Source of the DNA: Cudoniella acicularis
Taxonomy: Eukaryota > Ascomycota > Leotiomycetes > Helotiales > Helotiaceae
Assembly (NCBI GenBank): GCA_013054445.1
Contig: JAAMPI010000638.1
Span: forward strand, 1-29,646
Direction: 5' to 3'
DNA length: 29,646 nucleotides
The notes under the pieces were generated by a model. The model did no database searches and was not told the origin of the DNA. It was given only the letters and a program-made list of their open reading frames with translations. A program made the translations under genes and the position numbers. Every line of letters begins with the position of its first letter. Position 1 is the stretch's first letter. This document shows, piece after piece, positions 1 to 9,546 of this stretch.

Positions 1-134
1 GGGGGGGGAGAGGAGGGTGTAGGCGTCGAGGTAGGTTGTTGCTGTTTGTAGGAGGGGGGGAGGAAGATGGGGATTTTAGGGGGGGTTTTTGAGGAGTTGG
101 TGGTTGGGGTTGGGTTTGGGTTTAGAGGCGCCAT
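1..134 (-). CDS. possible 5' end of a gene running off the left edge
   Basis: On the minus strand an ATG at 134 opens a frame that stays open to the window edge. It reads about 44 residues rich in Pro, Asn, Thr and Ser, beginning MAPLNPNPTPTTNSS. The strand is strongly C-biased at third positions, as in nearby genes. A seven-C run (on the minus strand) lies in the middle. After it, a different frame reads more like a normal protein (LQTATTYLDAYTLLS), so either the start model or the length of this run may be wrong. Four copies of a five-base unit lie just upstream of the ATG. No family is recognised and too little is visible to name a product. Confidence 0.3.
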   Translation of the reverse strand, partial: MAPLNPNPTPTTNSSKTPPKIPIFLPPSYKQQQPTSTPTPSSPP

Positions 135-918
135 GATGGTGAAGTGAAGTGAAGTGAAGTGGTGGTTTACTTTTCTCGCGATAATGGTGATGATGTTCCA
201 AGAATCGAACTTCTTTTTTTTTAGGAGATGATAGAGATTTTTTGCGTCATCGATCAGGATTGAGCGAAGTGCGACTTCTACGGCTGCGTTTCGGACATCA
301 ATCAGCTCCAGGAATATCAATCATATGCTTCCCTACCCGTAACATGGGTATTCAAATTTCCTATATCGTGAATTTAGCGTCTTGATATCTCGGTCAGTAG
401 TCAGACCCTTGCGCGCGTTCCTATTTTAGCTACTCACCGAAAATGCAGTGAGATGATCACTCCTTATTAAAGACCGGAGCCGTGGTGGGGAACCCGAAAC
501 GTGCATTAATTCCCGCCACACACAGCCCGGTACTGTCCTGTAGTGTCGATCCCCAGCTGCGGATCGGTAGTAGTTCCACAGACGTTAGTGCTGGATAAAT
601 CGCCTTGCAGTAATTTAGGTGCAGATAAAGTATATTAAATCATCTCATTGGTATATGATTGATTTACACATGTCACGAAAGTTAAAAAGGGCATAAAACG
701 AAACGCCACGGACGACTCATATAGGAATATTTTTTTCGGAGAAGTCGGAGTGCCGTGTAGATATTTATTTATTATCCGGGTTACACACACGCCTCTGAGG
801 AAGCTACCTCGCCATCTTAGGTCCTCCTTCCTTCCTTCTTCAATTCCAAACTGAAATATCACCAACCGCTATCTCTTTTTCTCTCAAACAGTAAAAACCA
901 AAACCAAAAACAACAAAA
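135..918. other. intergenic region between divergent genes
   Basis: No convincing coding frame is present. Bases 141-160 are four tandem gaagt units. Just before the NmrA-like gene lie a pyrimidine stretch (about 826-845) and an A/C-rich leader (about 890-918), a common shape for a fungal 5' untranslated region. The short minus-strand frames here lack family features. Confidence 0.5.
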
Positions 919-1873
919 ATGGCCACCAAACCCCTCCTCATAACCGGCGCAACCGGCAAACAAGGCAGCGCCGTAATCTCTGCCCTCTTCTCTCCCGCCT
1001 TCTCCAACCACTCATTCCAAGTACTGGCCGTAACCCGGAACCCCACCTCCCCGTCTTCCCAATCCCTCCTCTCCAAATATCCCTCTATCAAACTTGTTTC
1101 CGGAGATCTCGACGACGTCGCTTCGATCTTCAAAAACGCACTGGAAGTAACGAAGGGAGAACCAATCTGGGGCGTCTACTCGGTGCAAGTGTCCATGGGG
1201 AAAGGCGTTACTTTCGAAAGTGAAGTCACCCAAGGTAAAAACCTCATCGACGAGAGTGCGAAAAGGGGAGTGAAGCATTTTGTTTACAGCAGTGTGGAGA
1301 GGGGTGGCAATGAGAAGAGTTGGGAGAATGGGACGCCGATTCCGCATTTCCAAACCAAGCAAATCATCGAGAAACACCTACGCACCGTCACCTCAAAACA
1401 GGAAAAGGGGAAGGAAATGGGATGGACGATCCTAAGACCCGTGGCATTCATGGAGAACCTTGTTCCCGGCTTCCCAACTTCAGTCTTCCTGACCGCATTA
1501 AAGAATACGCTGCCGCCCAGCAAGACCCTGCAATGGGTTTCCGTCGTTGACATCGGCTATTTCGCCGCGCTCTCTTTCTCTTCTCCTTCTCAATATAATA
1601 AGAAAGCAATTGGATTAGCAGGCGATGAATTGACGTTCGAGGAATTGAATGAGTGTTTTGAAGATGTTACGGGCAAGGAGGCGCCGACTACGTATTGGTT
1701 TTTTGGGACGGCGCTGATGTGGGCGGTGAGGGAGATGGGGGTTATGGTGAGGTGGTTTGGGGGAGGAGGGGTATAAGGTTGATGTGAAGCGGGTTAGGGG
1801 GGTGCATCCCGGGGTTTTGGATATGAGGGCGTGGTTGAGGGGGAGGAGTGGGTTTATTGGGAGAGGGGAGTAG
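919..1873 (+). CDS. NmrA-like NAD(P)-binding protein, frameshifted near the 3' end
   Basis: NmrA-like proteins are atypical short-chain dehydrogenases that bind NAD(P) and usually act as redox sensors or regulators rather than enzymes. The N-terminus has the dinucleotide-binding motif TGATGKQG (about residues 9-16) followed by a Rossmann alternation. HFVYSSVERGG and the ILRPVAFMEN segment are typical of the family. The ATG sits in a good context (aaaATGGCC) and there are no introns. As written, the frame ends at 1776 (285 residues) shortly after MVRWFG. If one G of the five-G run 1759-1763 is ignored, the frame continues through EEGYKVDVKRVRGVHPG to TAG at 1871-1873, giving about 317 residues, the usual family length. 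The break is therefore a +1 frameshift, either a base-call error or a recent lesion. The gene lies beside other oxidoreductases, so a role in a metabolic cluster is possible but unproven. Confidence 0.85.
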
Positions 1874-2135
1874 AGGTAGTTGGGTTAATTGCAATGGTTG
1901 GGTGATGGGAGGAGGTTTGTTGGTAATATGTAGCTAGATTTTGACTACTTTACTTTGAATTCATCTAACTATCTTGCTCCAATTAGCATCTTTGAACCCG
2001 CGACTCTCTGTCCTCTCTCAAACCAGTAGTGCAGTGACAGTGGAATGGGAGCCAATCGATATATAGCCCGACTCAGCTACTTTATTCAAATAGAAGCATT
2101 TTAAATATAAACGACTCGAGATCTTCGACTACTGG

Positions 2136-2184
2136 AGGTGTCTACGTGACGGTATGCGATGCGATTGGGAGCCGAGCTCTATAC
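2136..2184 (+). repeat. imperfect direct repeat, copy 1
   Basis: This segment starts AGGTGTCTACGTGA and contains GCGATGCG. It resembles 2519-2564 (AGGTGTCCACGTAA, also with GCGATGCG). Most differences are C/T or G/A changes, as expected for duplicated DNA exposed to RIP. I cannot assign it to a known transposon family. Confidence 0.45.
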
Positions 2185-2518
2185 TTTGAAATTTGTATAG
2201 GGCAATCGAGAGAAAATTATAGAAGAGAATCGAGGGAAATATTTTTGTAATATCTAAAATAAAATAAAATAAAATCCTGTATTAACTCTGTAAGTAATAA
2301 GTTGCGTTATGGAGTTATTATGGATATTGTAATCTTTAAAGCATATATCCCCTGCGGTGCCACCAGCCTTATACTTCGCACAACGTATAATAACCTCTTA
2401 ATAAAATTACAACCAAAACATAAAAATGAGATAAAAGTTTGCAGAATCATCTTTCGCGACGTATAATCTAGTGCAAGCTAAATCTAACTAAATTTTATTA
2501 GGAAAGAAATATTGTGCC

Positions 2519-2564
2519 AGGTGTCCACGTAAAGAGACGCGATGCGGCTTGGGGGCCTCTATGC
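2519..2564 (+). repeat. imperfect direct repeat, copy 2
   Basis: Partner of 2136-2184. This copy is GC-richer and leads into a G/C-rich patch in which a CTCTAT.C word recurs (about 2558 and 2583). It may be the less mutated copy of an old element. Confidence 0.45.
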
Positions 2565-3114
2565 AGGGGCGTCTATGGAGCCTCTATACGATTTGCGGCC
2601 GCTATTCGCTTCGCACGGCCTTTACCCGGGAGTTTTTAAGGGGCCCAAGTGCCGAGACGCCCTGCCCCACATGCCCCCAGCATAGCACACCTTAAACAAT
2701 AAAACGCTTTATCACTGGTGTATTATATTAAAATATCATCCCTGAAGAAAATCCTAATCAAAGATCCCTCCCTCTTCTAGCTATCACAACCAATCTCGTT
2801 TCTTCTCAACCACCTCTCATTTAATTGCTTTAAAGTGTTTAATCGGAAATATGATAGGAGAAAACGTTCACTGCCCATCTGTTGTAGTTCGTTAATTGAT
2901 GCAATAACACCGTATCTATCTTCGAATGAGAAAGGTTCTCGGTCATTTTAATTTGCTTGAAGGAATATGATGCATGCACTGCTTATCTGCTACCGACGCT
3001 GACTACATTCTGTACCACCCAACCGTCTCATCCATTTCCTGGATCAAGGGTCCACTTCAAACATTCTCACCACGATATTAAACTCCCCATTTATCAAGAA
3101 AACCAATCCACCAT

Positions 3115-3688
3115 TTAGATAAGCTGCAAGAAAGCCGCAGTCCCAGCAACCAACGGACAAACAACCCTCACCAAATTCCACTTCCCCCACCTCCTCAACA
3201 ACACCTCCGCCTCAGGCGACACACTCTTCTTCTCCCCACCACCCACATTCAACCTCACAAGCTTATCATTTAGCGGCTGCATATTAACCGCCGAATGAAT
3301 AATCCCAGTGAGATGCATCAGCGCTGCAAGTGCGAAAAATCTCCAATCGCCGTTCTTGCTGGTAGTGGCTGCGTGCCAGCTGGTGTATGCGTAGCCTAGG
3401 AATCCGAGCGAGCTGATGGGCCGGAAGAAGACGTTTCCTACGGCCCAGCAGTGTGGCCACTGTCGACCCAAGAGAGAGGCTCGAGTGGTGTATTCTGGGG
3501 AGGTGTTTGGTGGGAAGTCAACCAGGAGGGCGGGGATGGTCATGAATGATTGCGTTATTGCGTTTCCTGGGTTTCAAAATGTGATTGGTATGTGTGAGTT
3601 AGGGTTGAGGGGCATCGGACGTACCGAAGAGGGTGAAGGAGAAGGAAATGCAACCGCCGATGATGGCTTTTTGGAGTGTGAGTGCCAT
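3115..3688 (-). CDS. DUF1772 (anthrone oxygenase-like) membrane protein
   Basis: DUF1772 proteins are small membrane proteins. Characterised members oxidise anthrones to anthraquinones in fungal polyketide pathways. My model has exon 1 at 3688-3625 and exon 2 at 3566-3115, with a 58-base intron (GTACGT..CCCAG) that contains a CTAAC branch site. It gives 171 residues, normal for the family. The start reads MALTLQKAIIGGCISFSF and continues in frame as TLFGNAITQSFMTIPALL, which is why the first exon is included although the downstream ATG alone would give 142 residues. Hydrophobic segments lie near residues 7-25, 60-80, 95-110 and the C-terminus. GNVFFRP and the late RWGKWNLVR stretch fit the family pattern. 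Its neighbours are an NmrA-like protein and a P450. No polyketide synthase is nearby, so the anthrone substrate is a family inference. Confidence 0.8.
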
Positions 3689-4522
3689 AGTTGATGGATA
3701 TGGGGTTTTCGTTTTCGAAACGTTGATGGAGGGATACCTAGGGTCACTGCTCTAGATTTCTATGATCTAAATGGAAAGGAGACTCGAGAAGGAACTTTGG
3801 AATCCAGCTTTTATGCAATTTCAAGTGGGGTGTAGAAAATAATAGTTCCACCCAGATCGGATGCTCGGTCTTCGGTGAAGCCATGCATACTCCTTAATGA
3901 AAAGCAGAGCGCACACTGCATTTAATCTGGTCCCACACTTGCGGTAAATCCCATTCACATCTCTCGGGAGTCCGAATAGTGCTTACATATTTCATCTAGA
4001 CAGATGGACTAATATGTGGAGGTCCGAAGGTCGAGCTTGCAGTCCCCGGATGGCAAAATCGCTGGTCCCAATATGTTAATTCGAAACAGACCAAAATGAT
4101 GATGGTGACTTAGATATGCTTAAGCCTTAGCCAAAAGTCGGTTGAGTTACACACCGACTCCCGATGTGATCGTCTCTTAGTTGAACTCAGGAGAAAAGCA
4201 ACGGGAGTCTGACCGTATAGTCTAATCGTGTAGACTAATCACGTGGTCTAACCGGTGTTAGAAAACACCACGTTTCTTGAAAAAAAAAAAAGATATCATG
4301 AAGTATGCGAGGAAAATCATGTATTTTCTATTTAAAAGATTTAAAATTTCTACAATTCTAAGAAATGTACAAAGTATCTCGTTGTATATTGAGAACATCA
4401 CTATCCAAAAGAAAGGCAATTTATGACGTAGCAGTCAGGCAACCAGGAAAACCATCAAAAAGCAATATATAACGTGAACTATACCCCAATCAACTTCAAC
4501 AAGCGCAATCCCGTAAATATCA
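3689..4522. other. intergenic region upstream of DUF1772 and downstream of the P450
   Basis: No supported gene. Two perfect hairpins lie close together: AGTCTA/TAGACT (4219-4236) and GGTGTT/AACACC (4254-4269). A run of A residues follows (about 4280-4291). The second half is AT-rich and probably carries the 3' untranslated region of the minus-strand P450. Confidence 0.45.
4219..4269. repeat. two adjacent short inverted repeats
   Basis: Arms AGTCTA (4219-4224) and TAGACT (4231-4236) have a six-base loop. Arms GGTGTT (4254-4259) and AACACC (4264-4269) have a four-base loop. Related GTCTAA words recur between them. They lie upstream of the minus-strand DUF1772 gene (start 3688), so an operator role is possible but not shown. 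Confidence 0.4.
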
Positions 4523-6363
4523 TCACAACGAAATCTTTGTCTCATTTCCAGCGCGAGGTCCCTCAGCCTCCGCCGCCAAAGTCACTGTATCAAACTTCCT
4601 CATTCTTGCCTTTGCCAAGAATGCAGCACGCGCCTCCAAATCCTTCTTCTCAGCCGCCTCCCACTGCTCAATTATTCGAGCCCTCTTCTCAGCTGATCGT
4701 GGCTCAAAAGCCATCTGAAAAGGATCAGGCTTGACAATGAGAAGCGAGTTTGATTTTTTGGTGTCGATATCAATTGGCTTTCCAGTTACGGGATGGGTTT
4801 TCTTCTTCATTGTGAAGGCCCAGCAGAGAGCACCGCAGGCAACGAGAAGTTCGTCTTGTGTTAGTGATTGTCCGAGACATTGGCGTTGGCCGTAACCGAA
4901 TGAAGAGAGGCCTTTTATAGTTGGGTAGACGGTCAGGGGTTCACGGTAGGTTGGCCAGCTTGGTTCGAGATACCTCTCGGGACGGTAATTATCTGGATCT
5001 GGGTACTTTTCTGGATTTCTCATGAATGCCCTGTGTGTTTGGTGTTAGCCAGTGCTATATAAGATTGAGAGAACACGTCAATCTTACCAGTCAAGAGGAA
5101 GAATTCGAGTCCCCTTGGCAATGAAACGACCTTCATAAAAGTCATCGGCTTCAACTTCATGCGCAACACCTGAAAAAGAAACAATCAGATCAACCCTTTT
5201 CTCAAAGGATTCAACGAAATTCTTACCAGTTGGAACGTTAGGCCTCCAGCGAAGTGTTTCCAAGATGCAAGCCCTGAGAATCGGGAGCTTGGCATAGTCA
5301 TCAAGTGTTGGCAATTTTCCACCGCATTGCTCATCAACCTCCTTTTGAACCTTCTCATGCCACTCTGGGTGGAATACCATCGCCAACAGGAAGTAATACA
5401 AGGGCCCAGCGACCGTGAAAATACCGACAAGTGCCATCATGCCAATGACAGAGGAAGCTTCATGATCTCCCGACAAATTTGTTGACTTTTCAGTCTTCAG
5501 ATATGTTTTTGTGAAACTCGCGCGAGCCTCCCCCTTGGCGACCTTTTCTCTCGTATCCAAGAGACGCTTCATCCACATCGCTTGTTGTATATCATGTCTC
5601 TTCCGCTCAGCGCGTTTCCATAGGTTGATACACATGGGCAGATCCCAGAGAGGAGTGATGAGATTGGTGATCGGTCCAGCTGGGGACATCTGAGTGAGAA
5701 GTCCCCACGCACTCTGTGTGTATTCAGCGCTGAAGCTGTGATCGTCCCATGTCAATGTGCACATAATCTTCGATGCCATATCCTCGAGCCAGAAGGCAAA
5801 GTTGTCAGGTTCCTTCACAAGATTGTACAAGAATCTCTTTACTTCGAAGTACATCACGCCGTAGTACTGGTTGTTCGTCGCTTCGGTGAGATAAGAGTGC
5901 GTGAATCGTCGTTGTCGGGACCAGTACTCTGAGATCGGTATATTAGAATATACATCAAGTGTTGCGAGAGCGGCGACTTACTATTCTTTCCCATGAGTGG
6001 AAGATATTCCATGGAACCATGTGTGCTTTTCGGATCAAACAAGGATCGAATCTCAGGCCTGTCCGAATATATCTTTCCACGCCTCACAAGAAGTTCCTCG
6101 GCGATCTTCTCATCAGAGACAATGATAAAGGTGGCCCCAAGCATCTTTGTTTTGTAAGCGGGTCCATACATATCAGACCATTCTTTGAACTTCAACCACA
6201 TGTAGTTGATAGGCAAGTCATGAATCCGGCCAATGTATGGCAATAGGTATGGCCCAGGCCACTCATTACTCAGTTCAATATCGGATTTCTTTGGCCGGTA
6301 AAGTAAACGAAATACAAGTGTCAAGAGAGTGATTAAAGAGACCACAAGAGTGAGTGTGTGCAT
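4523..6363 (-). CDS. cytochrome P450 monooxygenase
   Basis: Microsomal-type P450, 557 residues, with four exons: 6363-5982, 5928-5227, 5169-5088 and 5030-4523. The introns are 53, 57 and 57 bases, all GT..AG. An N-terminal membrane anchor (about residues 3-21) is followed by the hinge WPGPYLLPYIGR. The K-helix ExxR is ETLR (351-354), the PERF-type motif is PERY (406-409), and the heme loop is FGYGQRQCLG (433-442) with Cys440 as heme ligand. Overall it resembles fungal OrdA-like P450s that oxidise secondary metabolites in the endoplasmic reticulum membrane. The I-helix motif, usually AGxDT, reads VGIFT, so the acidic residue before Thr299 is Phe298. About 100 residues follow the heme loop; the part past the usual end is charged (Lys/Glu/Arg) and makes the protein longer than most. 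The ATG at 6363 is preferred because the frame upstream of it has no ATG. The gene diverges from the FAD monooxygenase. Confidence 0.92.
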
Positions 6364-7293
6364 GTTGAAGGTTGTGATGTATGTACAAGTCAAACTTCAG
6401 TTTCGAAAATTCTGGTAAGACTCCGTAAGAGATACGGGAACCTTGGCAATATCAAGAAAATCACCTCAACGCGAGCATACCAAAAGCTCCTATCAGTATC
6501 GCTCATATTATCGGTGTTTCGGCGCTATCACCTCCAGCAATTTTGTTCATTACGTCTATACACCCTCCTTCCTTCCACACTGTTTGAAAGTGGGATCTGC
6601 AATGCTGACACGCAGGTGTGGATTCACTCAGCATCCGTAAGGATTGTTATCCTCCGAGAATTTAAGGCTCCATCCTGGAAAACGCTAGGCGATGTTGACC
6701 CAAGGGAGAACATGGAACCCACCAAGAACATGCATCCATGAAGCACGGACAAAACTCTGATAACAAGCCAAGGAGTGATAGTCTTTCGGAGGTCCATATA
6801 TTAGCTTTAAATTGAATATGTTTGGAGATAATTTGGTGACACTTTAAAGTCTCTAGCTTTGGCTGGGCAGTGATTGGTATTCTTTGTTTAAGCTTGAAGC
6901 AACAGTGTCATGGGAGGCACTTGCCCTTTAGGGGCCAAGTAGTCTAGTACTTAGTCGGAACTTTGATCCTCCTGAATTTACAGTCCTTTTATCCCCAAAA
7001 CACCTTGGGCCCGACTCCGTTGTGCCCTTTGTCTAGATCTTCCCCTAACAGCTCTGATGGTGTGGCTGAATAATGCGAAGTTTAGCGAGTTGTTGCTAAT
7101 AGCACTTCGGCAAATATTCTAGATATAGTAGAAGACGAGGCTGATAAGCACGTTGTAATTACCCAAGGTGTAATTTATGCAGCTCCGCAGTTTGGGGTTA
7201 TCTGGAGTGCATTTCAAGTGTGGGGTCTAAGATGAACCAACGACATCGCTCCTCTCCCTTATCACCTGGACTTTACTATTTGCCTTTACCCGT

Positions 7294-7316
7294 AACTGGT
7301 AAAATTGATACCAGTT
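7294..7316. promoter_or_regulatory. perfect 8-base inverted repeat, candidate operator
   Basis: AACTGGTA (7294-7301) and TACCAGTT (7309-7316) are exact reverse complements separated by seven bases. Spaced palindromes of this form suit a dimeric regulator. The site is about 540 bases before the FAD monooxygenase ATG and 930 bases before the P450 ATG. No matching factor is identified. Confidence 0.4.
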
Positions 7317-7527
7317 CCACCACAATGGGTATGCTGCAGCAAGTCTGTAATGATCGGAATTCCAAGGAATGATCCGTATATTGTAATTATCTCAGAGATT
7401 CCGATATTGTACTAATCTATTTCAAATATGCTCGGTTGGGAAATTCAAGCACCTGCATAATGATCTACAAAGGATGATTTAGTGGATTTTCAAAAAAAAG
7501 TTAGAAACGTGGGGCACCCGCACCGTT

Positions 7528-7599
7528 CCGCTTACGGTGAGCCGAGACCCTCTACTGCGGTACATAATATGTACTGGGAATTACCGTTGTAGTGGTAAT
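7528..7599. promoter_or_regulatory. cluster of palindromes, candidate regulatory element
   Basis: Three inverted repeats lie within 72 bases: CCG-N4-CGG (7528-7537), GTACAT/ATGTAC with a three-base spacer (7560-7574), and ATTACC/GGTAAT with an eight-base spacer (7580-7599). Spaced CCG/CGG half sites are the usual targets of fungal Zn2Cys6 regulators. That link is inferred from the pattern alone. Confidence 0.4.
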
Positions 7600-7855
7600 C
7601 GGTAAGCTACCCAAACAGAGGTGTTTCGGTACTCCGAGCACTTACCCCAGATAAACACCTATCTAATCAACTTGAGGCTCGGATCAGTCGGTTTCAACAT
7701 CTCCTGTTACTCTTCACTTACTTCGTAGTCTTTAATATAACACTTTCTTCACTATTCTGATCTCTCTTTTCCTTTCTAGGAAAACAACTGTGGAATCGAG
7801 GTCCAAAAAGACGGAGAACTCTCAACTTTTTCATCATCATTCATAAGATTCTACA

Positions 7856-9546
7856 ATGGCGCCAATCGCAAACGCAGACTTAAACAAGGAGTTCACGGGA
7901 TCTGAATACCCCGCCAATGGTATCGATGTCATCGTCGTAGGAACTGGGCTTGCTGGCCTCACAGCCGCTCTCGAGTGCCACCGAAAAGGCATGAACGTTC
8001 GAGTATTGGAGAGAAATTCTACAATCAATACAGCTGGTATTTCCACCCAAACTCACATGAAAATGAAAGTCAGCTGATTATGTTCCAGGTGACATGTTCT
8101 TCATGGGTCTCAGTTCGACCGTAATTTTCAAGCATTGGCCAGAGATGAAAAAAGAGTACGACTCCATCGGTCTCCACGATGCTTATCTGGAAACCAGAAA
8201 GCACAGCGGTGAGGTGATGGTCAAACCCATGAGAGTCGCGGACAGACTTCGTGCTCAGGGGTTAAACCCTGAGACTCCACCAGGAACGTTCCAAATGCGT
8301 CCATTGATTTACAAGATGTTTGTTAAGCAAGTTGAACGTACTGGTGTTTCGGTTGAGTTTGATCAGTATGTTGTTGATTATTTTGAGGATGTTGGAAAGG
8401 GGAAAGGTGGCGTCATCACGAAGGAGGGGAAGAGATATGAAGCTGACCTTGTGATTGCTGCTGATGGCGTTGGCTCGAAATCGCAAAAGCTCGTTGGAGG
8501 TCAAGTGAGAGCTGTTCAGTCTGGAAGAGCAATGTGGAGAGCTGCTTTCCCCATCGAGAATCTGGATAAGAATCCCGAGGTAAAGGAATTCTTCCATCTG
8601 ATTGATGGAAAACACCCCATTATTCGAACATTTCTCGGGTGAGTTCTAAGCTTCCAAATTTTAGAATGACACTGATAATTTCTTGTGAAGTCCATCCGCA
8701 TATGCCCTCACTCTTACCCGACCAGACCTGATGATTTGGATCATGAACCATGACGTAAGTGCTCACACCAGCCAATTTTGTGGAAAATATTAATACCCTC
8801 TTAGGTGACCGGAAGTGAAGAAGAATCCTGGAACAACACCATTGAGGCTTCCGAAGTTTTGGAGAACCTCGAAAAAGTCCCCGGTCCACACAAATGGGCT
8901 CCGGTATTCCAAGAACTCGTAAAATGCACGCCACAAAAGACCATCATTAACTTCAATCTTCTCTGGAGAGACCCCCAGCCAAGCTGGACATCCCCAGGGG
9001 CTCGGGTCATCCAGATCGGAGATGCTGCACACTCTTTCTTGCCTGCTTCTGGGAACGGAGCAACGCAGGCGATTGAGGATGCTATCTCTCTCGCCACTTG
9101 TGTCCAGAAAGGTGGAAAGGAGAATATTTCGCAGTCCGTGAAAGCACATATCAGATTCCGGTAAACAATTTTTTGACCTCGTTAAGTGAAAGTGTGCTAA
9201 TTGTTTACTTTTTAGATTCATCCGAACAGCATGCGCCCAGAAACTCGGTTTCTCCAACGCAGAGCTCTTGCAAGAAACAGACTGGGATAAGGTGAAGCTC
9301 GATCCCAAGAAATCTGTTCCTAAAATGCCAAAGTGGATCTTCAGCCATGACCCTGAAACCTATGCCGAAGAGAACTACGCCAAGGCTTTGGAAAGTATGA
9401 AGAAGGGAATCAGATTTGATGAGGATGAGAGCATTCCCCAAAACTATCCTCCTGGATATAAGTATGAGCCTTGGACAATTGAGCAGATTATTGAGGATAA
9501 GAAAGCGGGACTGGAGACCAATTTGGGAGGTGGGGATTGGAATTAA
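7856..9546 (+). CDS. FAD-dependent monooxygenase (aromatic hydroxylase type)
   Basis: Flavoprotein monooxygenase of the group that includes salicylate-type hydroxylases; it would use NAD(P)H and O2 to hydroxylate a small, often aromatic, substrate. My model has five exons: 7856-8036, 8089-8638, 8691-8754, 8805-9160 and 9216-9546. The introns are 50-55 bases, and the product is 493 residues, normal for the family. The FAD fingerprint GTGLAG is at residues 29-34, the DG motif AADGVG is around Asp186, and the GD motif IGDAAHSFLPASGNG is around Asp338. The C-terminal stretch PKWIFSHDPETYAEENY is typical of fungal members. Splice choices are supported by frame continuity at each junction (for example INTA-GDMFFMG). 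There is no signal peptide or membrane segment, so it is probably cytosolic. It diverges from the P450. A shared pathway is likely, but the substrate is unknown. Confidence 0.92.

Larger units (their letters stand above)
1874..3114. other. intergenic region with a degenerate direct repeat
   Basis: I see no gene here. It contains four tandem aaaat units (2256-2275) and an imperfect direct repeat (2136-2184 and 2519-2564). The stretch 2520-2700 is markedly more GC-rich than its surroundings. It separates the ends of two convergent genes. Confidence 0.5.
6364..7855. promoter_or_regulatory. shared divergent promoter region of the P450 and the FAD monooxygenase
   Basis: This 1.5 kb separates the start codons of two divergent oxidoreductase genes and has no convincing coding frame. 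It contains a perfect 8-base inverted repeat (7294-7316), a cluster of palindromes at 7528-7599 and a pyrimidine-rich leader before the FAD gene (about 7740-7780). Co-regulation of the pair is an inference from this layout. Confidence 0.5.

Noticed and set aside
1960..2010. Possible tRNA T-arm (GGGTTCAAAG on the minus strand)
   Set aside because: No matching acceptor stem, anticodon arm or A box could be placed around it.
6358..6741. Plus-strand frame of 127 codons in the divergent promoter
   Set aside because: It overlaps the P450 start, lacks domain features, and has no splice partner. It is most likely chance.
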